This document shows positions 38,199-50,100 of a stretch of 64,000 nt of DNA, piece after piece; positions within the stretch are counted from its first letter, which is position 1; each line of letters opens with the position of its first letter. The notes beneath the pieces were generated by a model. The model was not told the DNA's origin and did not search any database. It saw only the letters and a program-made list of their open reading frames with translations. The position numbers and the translations under genes are program-made. Source of the stretch: Myrica gale (taxonomy: Eukaryota; Streptophyta; Magnoliopsida; Fagales; Myricaceae); NCBI GenBank assembly GCA_963930655.1, contig OZ005615.1:11178001-11242000 (forward strand), read 5' to 3'.

Positions 38199-39608
38199 TA
38201 TGTTTGGTAACGGGACCGGGACTTGATTTCAATTTCGATTTCGGTTTCAGTTTCATTTAACTGTTTTGACGCAAGTCTCAATGCGGTTCGAGCTTAGTCT
38301 TTGAGTCCTGACGTGACACAAAGTTAACGTCCGCCAAATTCCACTAACGTCCGTTAGGACTTGACTTTCATTGTGCACGAGTGCTCACGGGCGCAAAATT
38401 GTTTTTATTATTTTTGAATATTTTTTTAAAAACATGCTTCCTTGATGCTACCTAACATGCCCCAGGAAAATAGTGCCCATCGAAATATAATAGGCAAATA
38501 AGTTTTATTTTAAAACATGCCTCCCTTTTGCTTCCTAACGTGCCCGAAAGAAATATGTAAATAAGTTTTTTTTTTTTTAAAGATTCCTTAATTCTTCCTA
38601 ACATGCCCTAGCAAAATATGTAAACAAGTTAATTTTAAAAATGCCTCCATTTTGTTCCCTAACGTGCCCAAGCGAAATATGTAAATAGGTTTTTTTAAAG
38701 AAAACATGCTTTTTTTAAGGCTCTATTACTCGCCCCATCCATCCGTAAATACGCTTTGTTTACATATCAAATTAACTTTTTGAATCGTATACACGATTTT
38801 ACAATGAAAAACACTATTTTAGTATATGTTTGTAAATTTGCCATTAGAGTTCTATTATAATAATTATTATTATTATCTATCTTCCCCTCAACTGCCTCTT
38901 CAACCATTATCAACGCATTCATAGCTCATTTGACTCGGACAGCTTACGGCGATGCCAGACAACAATGCTTTTTCGATACTGTCAGCGAATATCTTTAAAT
39001 ATCTTCGTCTAGTCCCCTCCATTTTCATCGGCTAGCCTTTTGTGAAACGGGCTGATTTGACCCTTCTTGTAAATTCTCATCTTCGTATACTCTCACACAC
39101 TCTACCCACTCTCCCCAAGAGAGATGATCCTAAGGTGTGTGGCTAATTTTGTCCCTCTTTGTCACAGAGACGCTTACATTTCGCTTAATAATTCAGAACC
39201 GAGCTTCGTCTTCGATTTCTCTCCTGGATATCTCTAGCTAGAGAGACAAAGAGAGGGCGCAAGGAGCACAGTAACAAGGGACCCAAGGATTTACAGAGAA
39301 TAAGCCGCAATTTCAAAACGAAGCAAATGCACAGTGTAGGAGGAGGAATTTGGGTGATTCGGAGAAGAGCCCTCAAGCTCTGGGTGGCGTGTAGCTAGCA
39401 GTTGCACAGGGGAGAGAGATGGAGAAAGAGACGGGGATGAGGGGGTGGAAAACGATATTATTTTTTATCGCCGTTAGTGTTTTGTTCTGTTATTGAGTCT
39501 AAAGACTTGAAAACAAGATTCAGCCCATCCAAACATGAATTCAAGATTTTAGACTCAAAATCAGGATTTGGAACCTGAAACCAGGACTAAGTCCTGTTAC
39601 CAAACATA
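38199..39608. mobile_element. Non-autonomous inverted-terminus element, about 1.4 kb
   Basis: The termini are TATGTTTGGTAACGGGAC (left) and TATGTTTGGTAACAGGAC (complement of right). A clear target duplication was not found, so the superfamily is open (hAT or Harbinger). Inside are a minisatellite-like array (38428-38715) and, at about 39060-39440, a stretch that looks like a gene's 5' region. No transposase was seen. Confidence 0.6.
38428..38715. repeat. Degenerate tandem array, about 4.5 units of 60-80 bp
   Basis: Units begin near 38430, 38511, 38579 and 38636, with a partial at 38698. Each has an ACATGC or ATGCCTCC start, CCTAAC(A/G)TGCCC in the middle and AATATGTAAATAAGTT followed by T runs at the end. 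Confidence 0.75.
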
Positions 39609-39614
39609 GCCACT

Positions 39615-42140
39615 ACGTTCCAAATAAATGTTTGAGTGGGGTTTTAACTAACTTAAGAAACTTTAATTGAATAGTTTCAATCACAACAAACAACCTATAA
39701 AGTAGCTGCGAAATGTGCACAATGATCAGTAATGAGCCTGGGTCTTATGTGTCTCTAGTAGTGGATGACTTTTTGCTTGGGGGACAAGTGTTGGGTGTCC
39801 GTTGTTTTAGTACCAAAGTCATGGGTGTTTGGATGGATATTGGTGGACTTTGTGAAGAAAGAAGTATTGACGTTTAAGGATAAGGCAACAGCTAAAAATT
39901 CTAAAGACGACCTATCGTTCTTCTATGAGTTGCATGTGAAGGACTATTTATAATGATGGCAAAAAATTGGCACCTCAGAGCCTCTTTGTGCGGGCAACAA
40001 CCATCCATATGTATTGGATTCGAATTGGACCCCTTGCATTTCCATTATAAATCATCATCAATGTTCATCATAATAGTTTCAACAATCAACAATTTTTTTC
40101 TTGGTGCTATGTTCTTAGATATGGAAATCATAGTGGGCCAAATCTCTTGTGATATTTTTAACAATAATGATGATTTGTGGGTGTGTTTTTTTTAGGGGTT
40201 GGGTCATTTGGTTAAGATGTACATATTGTACCACGCCAAGGTAGAATCTTTCTCTATTTAGGACATGTTCGGTTTCTCAAGAATTTTAGGATTCTTTTCT
40301 AGAATTTTAAAATTAAACATGTTTTTTAACATCACTTAAAAAAAATTTCTGCACACATACCAATAAAATTTAACATTACCTAAAAATTCTTAAAACACTT
40401 CAAATTTGTTAAATTTTATTTAACCGAACATCCTTCATCTTTGCTCTTATTATGAGTGAAATGTAGCACCTTTTTAGATTCATATAGGTAGTACTAATAC
40501 GATCAAAAAGGAATATAAGTTGTACTATAAGATGGGAATGACATCATTTGCCACATGATTTTGGGACCACTTGACTATCTATTGCGTGAATAAGAGAAAA
40601 AAAATAGGGGCATCAATCTCAATCTAACATGGTGATAAATATGCTAACAATCATCACATGCTCTAATTTCAACTTCTATTCATTTTCCCTTTTAGTGGTT
40701 GTAACCCACTAAGATGCGACGTCTTTGCTTTTTTTGGCAAAGATTCTTTTTTCCCCTTGGCAAGTCATTGAACCAGGAAAGTAATAAGTTGATATTTTAA
40801 GTAAATTATGTCTCTTTCACTTTTTTTTTTCCTGATATGTTTTGTTCTCCTCAGGGAAGCTGGGACGCCACCCATCGCGGCATGTCCCAATAGTAATGGC
40901 AAATTTGTGCTTATGTGGGTAAGCATACAGAACATAGGTTTTATTTCTCATTAGTTGAATATCGTAAACAACTTAAGTGGAAGTAACAGTAGTGTAGACG
41001 AGTTTGTGCTAGTTTTATGGGGTTTAAATGTGCATTAGGGAGGCTCACTCCCGGTGGCCTGCCGCACAGAGTTTTTCTCCTCATTACCCAAAAAAAGCTA
41101 GGGCGCCCAGCGCCAATTCTTCAAATCATCCTTATCCTCTCTCCCAAATATCGGATAAATCAGTTATGGAGGTTGTGACATTCTTTCAGTGATGGTCTCC
41201 AGAACGGAGTTATCCAGTATCTTGTTTCAACTCCAACAAATCCATCATCTGAATACAAATTCTGGGTTTGTCCTGTGAATGAACTAAAACAAGTTGGCTA
41301 TCACTTGTCCTCTGCAATGCATTCCCCAAAACCAAAATTGGTTGGTGTTTGTATGGATCTATAGTGCTCAGTTACTGGCCAGCTCCTGGATTCTCTTCTA
41401 CATTTGCAAAGGACGCAATCGCTAAGCACTCTGATCTAGACAGCAAGCAAGTCACATGAACATGCAAACTTTCGTACAGTCGGCTTTTACACTCATGTTA
41501 ACTGAATCTCCCATGCACATGCTGAGCCCTTGAATCTAGGTTGTGTGATTTTTTAATTGAATTCAAGAGAAATCTTACAAGGACTAGCTATTTTGAATGA
41601 GGATAGATGTGTCAATATTTCACTTCAATGTCAAATACCCACCAAAAGCTACCATCTTCAAGAGCCAAGCCTTCAAAAGGTACGAGGGTCAAAGAAAGGA
41701 AGTACTGATGATGCTTATGATGTGTTATGATAATGGAAGTTGGTGCTTACTGGAGGTATAGGGAAAAGCTTCAAGGCGAAGTGTGAGTTTGGAATGTCTC
41801 TTAAGACTCTTCAGGTTGCAGTAGGTTGGAAACTAGGAATTCATCTTGGCATCAAATTTTCTTCTTCTTTTTTATCTCTGCTAGATGAATTTTGGTTTGT
41901 TGTATTTTAGCTACAGATGTCCAATCCATCCGAAATCTGAAGAACAAATAGGCTTCAAACATGTGAAGTACCAATTCTTTTTGGGCAAGATTGGAATGTC
42001 TTTTCAGCTTGCATGGTTACTTGTTTTTTCACTTTCCAGTCACATACTTTTGCTCATTCATTTTTTTTTGGGGGGTGCGAAATCAATAAAAGTACAATTT
42101 ATTGATACAAATTCCAATAAAACTTTCCTCCACGGTAGCT
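39615..42140. other. Intergenic sequence without supported genes
   Basis: AT-rich DNA with several small open frames (39765-39953, 39953-40195, 41885-42190) lacking family motifs. One small MITE is listed separately. Confidence 0.5.
40261..40433. mobile_element. Harbinger-like MITE, about 173 bp
   Basis: The left end GGACATGTTCGG and the complement of the right end (GGATGTTCGG) are inverted. Flanking trinucleotides are TTA and TTC, so the target duplication has decayed. Its text (TTCTCAAGAATTTTAGG) is similar to the element at 12616-12793. Confidence 0.6.
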
Positions 42141-42148
42141 CGAATAGA

Positions 42149-42322
42149 CATGTTTGTTTTCCAAAAAAATTGGAGTCTAAGGCAAACTAAACATATTCTA
42201 AAATTTTTAACTTTTACACCTACACACTTTACTTTTCATAAACCTCAATAAATTCCAATAAAGTAAAGATTTCCAAAATTTTAAGAATATTCCCCAAAAT
42301 TTTGGCAAACAAACAACACCCA
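42149..42322. mobile_element. Harbinger-like MITE, related to 13018-13190
   Basis: Inverted relative to the 13-kb copy. The right end, read on the minus strand, gives GGGTGTTGTTTGTTTG and the left end has CATGTTTGTTTTCC. The inner text (ACCTACACACTTTACTTTTC, complement) matches the other copy. Flanks are not clean. Confidence 0.6.
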
Positions 42323-42621
42323 AATCTCTTTATTTAGGAGGAGGAAAGCACAATCAGGTCAAAAGTGCATCAGTGCTTACTCTTACTCGGAGAGCACTAT
42401 CAATATACAATAGGCAAGTTTGGTTAAAGATATTCTTGTAGCCTAACTTCTGATGTTAACAGTAAACTATTGACCCATATATTTCTCTTTTTCTTTGCAT
42501 AATTATATAAAATTATTGGTCATCTTTTAAGGCCACAAAAAGGAAAGGAAGCAGAAAGGGGTCCCTCCTACTGGAGAATAACTTCCACTCCCCAACCTCT
42601 CTTTCTTCCGTTGGACTTGCT

Positions 42622-42924
42622 TTTTTTTTTCCTCGAAAACAACCAATAGATTAAAAACGACTAAAAAACGAACACAACAAAACGACTAACACAGACACAA
42701 CCACAGGACAGATCGACGCAGACACAACCAGCAAGACCCTCCAACAGATCAGAGGAACCACTATGAACTCCATGCAGGGGCAGAGGGAGTGATGGCCGGA
42801 CATAGTAGGCAAAGCTACTAGGACCTGGACAAGCCGGGAAAGCGCCATAAGTGACGCGTAGCGAGACCCAATAAAGGGTCGGAAAAGAGCCACAAGGACT
42901 CGGATAAGCCCACGGAAGGGGCGG
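42622..42924 (-). mobile_element. A-tailed retroposon, 303 bp, second family member
   Basis: Flanked by an exact 14-bp duplication CCGTTGGACTTGCT (42608-42621, 42925-42938). The A tail is on the minus strand (T run at the left edge). Read on the minus strand it shares TATGTCCGGCC...CTCCCTCTG...GCATGGAG with the element at 31667-31896. The 102-aa reverse open frame here is not supported as a gene. Confidence 0.9.
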
Positions 42925-43080
42925 CCGTTGGACTTGCTCACCTTATGGGTGAAAAACATAAAAACAAAAATATATATATGCCCAGTGACGTGGAAGTATG
43001 AATTCGCTCAAATATGTTGGCAAATGGTTTCTCAACAAGCTTTACAGTTGCCAAGACATGTAGAGTGAGTTGATCCTTCT

Positions 43081-43344
43081 ATACTTTTTTTTCATTTTTT
43101 TTTTCTGATAATTAGGAGAAACCCAACCCGACAGGCCTACTAGAGTGGACTTACCTAATGGGCCGATAAATCCCGAATCAGTGTAGTCCTTCCACACCAC
43201 ACAGGCCAGATCAATCTGGTTTTGCTGGGGGTTGGCCCTAAGAAATTGTTTGGACCTAAGGGGATTTGGACCTGAAACCTTAAGAGAGAGCAAACACCTA
43301 GGCCCCAGGTCTTGACCACCCAGGGCAACTCCTTGGGGTTGGAG
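43081..43344 (-). mobile_element. tRNA-derived SINE-like element
   Basis: The minus strand reads from a tRNA-like head (GTTGCCCTGGGTGG, then a B-box-like GGTTTCAGGTCCAAATCCC) to an A-rich 3' tail (the T-rich 43086-43108 on the plus strand). A short duplication CCTTCT lies at 43075-43080 and 43345-43350. It sits just upstream of the remaining FPG exon. Confidence 0.72.
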
Positions 43345-43383
43345 CCTTCTTAAGCAAATTGCTACAAGCCTGTACAAGCCTGC

Positions 43384-45253
43384 CTTCATATCCGCGAAAA
43401 GAAGTCTAAGGCTTTTGTTGATGGTTTGGCTTCTGATCTTGTGATATCTCATATGAAACTACAAATATTGTTTGAATGGTGTACATATCTCTGTTCTATT
43501 TTACAGAAGGCTATCTTTGTAAAGACCACCAGAATTTCATCATCATTATTGTGATGAAATTATATGATCAACCCATAAAAAATAAGCTAGCAAATTCGCA
43601 TGTGCTAAAACCCTTCAGTAGGTCATGGTAGTTTTCATTGATGTTACTGATTAGTTTGCTCTTTGGTGCTGCACGATTATAATGTGAAAATTTTTCCTTA
43701 ACTTCGTCTAGATGATGAGTGCTGTTCCCAAAACCATGACAATGGCATGTGCACCTTGTGAGTTCTGCGCTATCCATGTTGTGGAAGTGGTTCTCTAGGT
43801 TTTTTTTATTTTCATTTATCATCTGCTGCTTCAGGGGATTGCAAGTCTATTGGATGATGTCCATAGCCCAATATCTTTTTTGTTTTTTGATAAGTAAGTA
43901 AAGCTTTATTAAAAGAAATAGGAAACGGAACAGTACAAAGACTGTACTGAACCAGCTACAACAAGCTAGGAAACTAATAAAATCATTGAAGTCTACAAAA
44001 GGGGAACCCAACACCCCATTAGCCCACAAAAACAAGGTCTGCATCAGATTTCCCTTCAAACATTCTAAGGATAGTCCCACATCTTCAAAGCAGCGTCCAT
44101 TCCTTTCCCTCCATAGGCTCCACCAAATGCATAATGGAATCATTTTCCACACAGCCAACGCCAAAGGATTTTCGAACTTTCTCTTCCAACACTTCAGCAC
44201 CCCTCCCACTCTCTTAGGCATCACCCAAGGATAGTTAACGATACTAAGCACGTGCACCCAGTGCACCCACAACTCTCTGCGACCAAGCAATGGATAAACA
44301 CATGATCCACAGACTCCCCTTCATTATTGCAAAGAAAGCACCAATTAATCAAGCATAACCCCCTCCTTAAATTGTCAATGGTTAAGACCTTTCCATGGTA
44401 TAGCCCAATATCAAGCTTGAGGATACAGATTATCTTCGATTCATAACTTTCTTTCCTGCTGCAGTTTGATGATGTGTGAAAAATCGTTCTTTTGATAGGC
44501 CTTGTTTCATTTGGAAACTTCTTTAAAATACAACTCTGTTACGAAGGATTCTATATAAAGATTTCATGAGCTCCCTTATATCCACTGGATTAATTGTAAT
44601 GTTTGTGTCTCTTTAATACCTATGTTATGTCAAACACTAGGTTTATTTGTAACCTATAAATAAGTAATTTGTTTCCCTTCTTTCTTTCTTTAGCACAATT
44701 TGCCCTTGTTTTATAAGAATATTAAACTCAGTATTTACGAAATTCCGTTTTATGGCAGGCAAGAAAATTGATTTCATCAATGCTGGTGGCAGGGTATGTC
44801 ATTCTCAAACAGAGACCTTTGACAGTTGTTGCTTTATTTAGTAGTTCAAATGATGAGCATGGTTATTGGTCATAGACAACAGCCTACGTGCCAGAGTTGC
44901 AAAAGCTAATTGGAAATCAAGCTGCAAAAGCAATGGGTGACCCAAAAAAGCGAATTTCAAAGAGGAAAGGTGGTGCAACTGATGACAATGTTGACGAGGT
45001 CAATGAACCAGCAAATGAGGATGAGGAAATCGTAGGAAGTGATAAACCAAAGAAAGGAAAAAGGCCTAGAGATCGAGGAAAAAAGCCCCCGATGAAAAGA
45101 AAATTTAAGGATAGTGAAGATGATGAGGAGGATGACAATGAAGATAATGCTGGAGGTGATCCTGCTGATGATAGTGATGATGAGGAAGACAACAAGAAGA
45201 GAATGGAAAAAGCAACGACAAGTAAACGAACCAAGGCAGTTAAGTCATCCTGA
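43384..45253 (+). pseudogene. FPG1: 3' remnant of formamidopyrimidine-DNA glycosylase (plant FPG/MutM)
   Basis: Base-excision-repair glycosylase/AP lyase for oxidised purines, here only in part. Visible exons: one ending at 43423 (REKKSKAFVDG), 44759-44793 (KKIDFINAGGR) and 44876-45253 (TTAYVPELQKL, then an acidic/lysine-rich tail). The splice sites and phase agree across all three. KKIDFINAGGRTTAYVPEL is the plant zincless-finger region with its Arg. The N-terminal PELPEV catalytic exons are not found anywhere upstream in the window. A SINE-like element lies at 43081-43344 and a LINE in the intron. The tail stops at TGA 45251, while another frame continues with a lysine-rich end, suggesting a late frameshift. 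Catalytically it cannot be a glycosylase. Confidence 0.82.
43876..44399 (-). mobile_element. 5'-truncated LINE (zf-RVT region) in an FPG intron
   Basis: An exact 13-bp duplication ATAGCCCAATATC (43863-43875, 44400-44412) brackets 524 bp ending in a T-rich tail on the plus strand. The minus-strand frames read the LINE zinc-binding domain: LTIDNLRRG, INWCFLCNNEGESVDHVF and a WKMIPLCIWWSLWRERNGRCFE segment. It is 5'-truncated and frameshifted. Confidence 0.92.
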
Positions 45254-45899
45254 AAAAGGTGCAAACCAATCAAAAGAATAAGACGGCAAAGAAGAAAGCA
45301 AAGTAGGTAGATATCCAGGTATTTAGAAGGCTGTCATTCCCAGTGCATATTTTGGAAGATTGGAATGGCCAATGCATAGCCTTTGCCTCTTGTTTTTGAG
45401 TTTGACGACTCAATGCATTATTTTTTTGTAGGTTGTTTTGGTGTTGTTAGTAGTGTAACCTTGTAACCCCTAGGGGTATGGGGGTTTGGAAATTGATGTG
45501 AATCAGGATTATGTAGCTCCCTTTCTGATCATTCTCAGGACTTCTGATATGTTGACACTCACTTTTTTATAGCACTTGGAACTATGGCATCGCTTTACAA
45601 GATTGGGCCTAAGGGAATGTTTGGTATTTAATGTTTGAAATGGTCAGTTTCTTCAGAATGTAATACAGTGAAAGAAAGAATCTTCGTGGGTTTCCTTTAA
45701 ACCACTGAATTATTCCGATTTGCAAGATCAACAATGTATGACCCTACGCTAACCACCTTTTTTGACGAAATGAAGCTGCAAACTAATTACGCCTTTTGCT
45801 AATGAACTTTCAGGAAATCTATTTTGTGAGTTTTTCTGTAGTGCAGCAAAGCCTGCAAATAACTAACGACAAGATCAAACGGCAGAGATGGAAGTCTAA

Positions 45900-46085
45900 T
45901 GGTGTATTTGAGTGTTATAATTTTGGGTGATTAAAATTTTAGGATATTGGATTTTGTGAAAAAATGAATAAAGATAATTTTTTATATTTATTATAATGAA
46001 AAGTAATGATTTGATAGGGAGAGACATTATATTATAATTTTTTATTGTGTTGAAATTTTAAGATTAGTAAAATTTTGGGTTGCAA
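45900..46085. mobile_element. Decayed MITE, same family as 49850-50018
   Basis: Shares AATGATTTGAT and AAATTTTGGGTTGCAAAC-type text and order with the intact copy in the hydrolase intron. The left terminus is eroded. Confidence 0.5.
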
Positions 46086-46119
46086 ACTGAACCTGCGTAT
46101 TGGTGCTACTGTGTGTCTT

Positions 46120-46174
46120 GGACTCGGTCCAGACAGTGATGGACTCGGTCCAGACAGTGATGGACTCGGTCCAG
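46120..46174. repeat. 21-bp tandem repeat, 2.6 units
   Basis: GGACTCGGTCCAGACAGTGAT is repeated exactly at 46120-46140 and 46141-46161, with a 13-bp third part at 46162-46174. Each unit contains GGACTCGGTCC, which is nearly palindromic. Confidence 0.95.
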
Positions 46175-47160
46175 TGTGTCAAGAGGATTCGCGGCATTAT
46201 TGGTTTCTTTGATTCGTGTGTAATGCGGCTTAGAGTGCTCCTTTCCCACACACTGATCAACGAATGCTACGAAGGAGTGAATCAATTGGTGCAACCAACA
46301 ATAATACAAGAATTCAGAAAAACGAACAATAATAGAATGCACCACCCGATCACCTAAACTCAAATTCCAAGGTACTGAGCAAAAAAATCAAAATTGCTAT
46401 TACTCATGTATCACGAGGAGTAAATCCAGAATCTTTTCATTGCTAATATTCTTCATCATAATCATGTAGCAAATGATCTGGAGGAAAGTAGAGATACAAA
46501 GTAAGAACTGCTACAGATTTGCAATATTTTAACCATAAAAGTATGTTATCTCTTACGTAATTCCTTACCTATATGGAGACAGAAGTAGTAGTGGTATATG
46601 TTCTTTGTGTAACCGCAGCTGCAATAATGGGAATGCACATACCATGAATAATTGATTGCAGAACTCATATGAACGTGCTTTAAACAACTTTGTTTATGGT
46701 AGTGTCGGGCTAAGCATTTCATTCTCTTCGATTTTATTTGGATGAATCATATTGGTGCTATACAAGTGAATACTAAACTACAGCTTAATTGATGCTCAGA
46801 TTCATTAGCATCAGCTGTTACTCTTGTTATTATCAAGGTTTATGACTTTTGTTCTGAAGACCACTAATAGGTTGGGGGTCAGATTATTTCTTTACTCAGG
46901 AAAGAGGCATTTCTTGGAGATTATATAGCTTCATCTAAATAATGTGACAACCATCTAGTCGACTATTCTAGAAATTGATTTGTCTACTACATAATTTGCA
47001 TAATAACAAGAGAAAACACAAAGAACTATGAAGGACAAGAGCTTTATAGAGAGACATATTTAGAGGGAAGAAGCTTTTGCTTACCTAGAAACAAAAGGCA
47101 GTAGATATATTAACACTTGTAAAAGGCTAGTCTTTTGTAGTCTTGAGTCATGCGCTGCAT

Positions 47161-50100
47161 TCAAAAGAATACTCTCAAAGAACCAACAACTTTCTCCGGC
47201 CTGTCAACATAAGCCAAAGGTCAAGGGTGTTCTTCAAAACAAAGTTAACATGGTCAAGAGCCTTGGATCAAAATTACTCACCAGTCCTCTTGTGGCATAT
47301 GGCCAGCACCTTCTATTAGCTTAAGCTTGATGGTAGTTGGATTTCCTTTCTGAAACTCCTCTGCCAGGGATTGAGGCAGATACTTGTCTGATATTCCCCA
47401 AACAAGAAGTACTGGTTTGTCCCATCTGTAAGTGCAGAATCCACAAGTTCATCTTATTTACTTTATTAATCTTTTGCAGTTCAAGAGAGTTTCATCTTAT
47501 TTATGACACTATGTCAACAATTCTTCAATCTCGTTAAGCATGAGAACATATTCAGTGATTTTTTTTTTGTTTCCTTTGCAGTTAAAGCCGCGATACAGAT
47601 CTAGAACATTTTACACCAAACACCAAAAAAGGGTTTCCAGATATTCTCCACTTCAAGAGTTTTGATTAACCTTTCAGAATGTATACAATAGCATTTATAC
47701 CCAGAGAGCAATAATACCTGCCCGATGCAAAGCCTGCTTCTATTTGGCTCAAGGTATCTCTAAAATTAACCTTTCTTGCAGCTTCAAGCAGAGCTGAAAC
47801 ACCAATATAGAAAGCTCAAAATACAAGAATTCTCATGGGCTAACGTATAGTCAAAAACAGAAATGACTTGCGTACCAAATCCAGGTCCACTGCTTGCCAA
47901 ATATGGTAATCGATATACTTCAGCCTTTTCCAGCTTCAGGACATAACTGTCAAAAGCATGAATTCTTTGTAATAGCAATGCATGCATAAATAGTAGTCAT
48001 TGTAGTACAATGTAATTGTTACAATCAGGGAAACAATTTCTACGGCACCTCTGGCACATATGTGCAAACATCTTCATTTCCACATTCCACATTACTAACA
48101 TTCTTTAAATATTGAACACAATAGCTAATCAACTAGTGAAATGCTTAGGAAGCTTTTGTTCCCAGAACGATGTAGTTCATTCCTTGACAACTAGTTCAAC
48201 ATTCAAGTAATGTATTATTCTGTTTCCAACAAGCCTTCGCATTTCAATGATAAATGGAATTTAGATCCTTTCTTAAACATACAGGAAGCAATTAGCAGAA
48301 GTAAACCAAACCCAGCTCAATCACACTTTAGCTGAGAAAGTTCAAGAATGAAAATATGAATTGAGCAAAAGCTTCAGTGGAGCTCTAATATTACAAAAAG
48401 TAAACACAAAAGAGACAGAAGCAATGGCTAGAGTAAGACGTTAAGTTTAAAGTAGTCAGAGAACTAGATACACTGGAGATACGTACGGGCTACCTGCTTC
48501 AATAAAGCGCTCAGGCATCACAGCATTCTGGCATGTGAATTCCCCCAAAAAAGGGAATCTAGATAGAAACAATAAAATTAGACTGAGAATATATAAGGAA
48601 AAGAAAATTAAGAAAAGAAGACAAGGTATTGCAATTTAAAAAGGAAATGAATAGTAGGAGTTGCCTTCATTTTAATGATTATTGTTACATAGCTAAAAGC
48701 AACATAAATATCAATCAACAAAAATGGTGCATTAGCCCACCACATCCTATATCAATCAATCTTCTGATGACATTTTAAGGCACATAACTTACAAGGCAAT
48801 TTATGTATGATTTGGTGGTAGAAAGCACTGATGCTAGTGAATGATTGAGGCACATAATTTATGAAAACCACTTCTTTTTTTCTTTAAGTGAATGTGCCAC
48901 GTGAAGACTGCCAAAAGAAATGGATAACCATGGAGATGAAGGACCAAAAGAAACTTGATTGGCTGACCTAATAATTTCACCATAAAAAGGAAACGAAAGG
49001 AAGGATCGAATTTAATACACTTGAGGGTTGAAACATATATATAATCTAAAGAACCCCAGGTGATAGATAGGTCTCCCATGGAGGACGTTCTAAATTCTTC
49101 ACGACCCCATACTAAACTAGCTTTGTGCAGGACATGGTCCCAACGGTAATGCAATATACAAACTTAACTTTAGCTTTTGAAAAAGTCCAGGAATGGGAGA
49201 TGAAACTGTCACCGGACTATTCATAATTGCAAGCTTCGATATCTTGCTAGGGTTTTTCAAGGCCCAAGTCAACCCATACGAACCTACAAGAAACCCCTTC
49301 AAGGAAAAGAGAAAATGTCAAACACAAAACTTAAATGCAGCTGGAAACTATCAGTTATTGCATTACTATACTTTTACTAACACCTCCGAGCATGCACATC
49401 CAATTGCAAATGCAGGATGCCTAGTAAGTTGTCAAACAGAACAACATGATAAATTCAATTTTTCTGATGGCTCACATAAAATTTTATCACAAAACTCCTA
49501 TAGCTTTTCCTCCACAAGTTTGTTCAAACCTGAACAACAAGACAAAAAGGAGATTTGACCCCAAGCACATCAAGTAATCTATCAAATTCCTCATGGAACT
49601 CCTTCTCTGCAAAAGTAGAGAAATTCACATTCAGAAATACGAGCTCCCTAGAGAAAGGAAATAAGTATATGACAATAACTCTGTTGAAAAAATGTTAAAC
49701 CTGTGTAATCAAAACCATATCCTGGCTGTGGCTTGTCACTGAAACCAAATCCTATCCAATCAGGTGCAATGCAGTGGAACCCAAAATCTGACATCTATGC
49801 AAGGTGGAAGTCAACATAAATACCACGTTAAGCAAAATACACAAGATTAGGTGGTGTTTGCAAACTTGGTTTATAGGAGTTAGTGAAAAAATGAAGAGAG
49901 ATGATTTGAATGAATTTTTTATGTTTATTGTAATGGAAAGAGATGATTTGATGGGGGGCGAGAGAGGTTATTTTATAGTTATTTTACTAGACCAAAATTT
50001 TGGGACGCAAACACCACCTAAATCACTTGATGAGAACTGGCAGAGGCAAAATCCCAATACAGGGATGGACAAAGTGAAAGGCTGAGGTGTAGAGAACATC

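Larger units (their letters stand above)
45254..47160. other. Intergenic sequence between FPG remnant and hydrolase
   Basis: Includes a decayed MITE (about 45900-46085), a 21-bp tandem repeat (46120-46174) and otherwise AT-rich sequence. The 3' UTR of the minus-strand hydrolase should occupy the right end. Confidence 0.5.

Noticed and set aside
42651..42959. Reverse hydrophobic 102-aa ORF
   Set aside because: It spans the A-tailed retroposon and its target duplication; no conserved domain.
44917..45273. Reverse Ser/Leu-rich ORF, 118 aa
   Set aside because: It is antisense to the acidic GAT/GAG codons of the FPG tail, a composition artefact.
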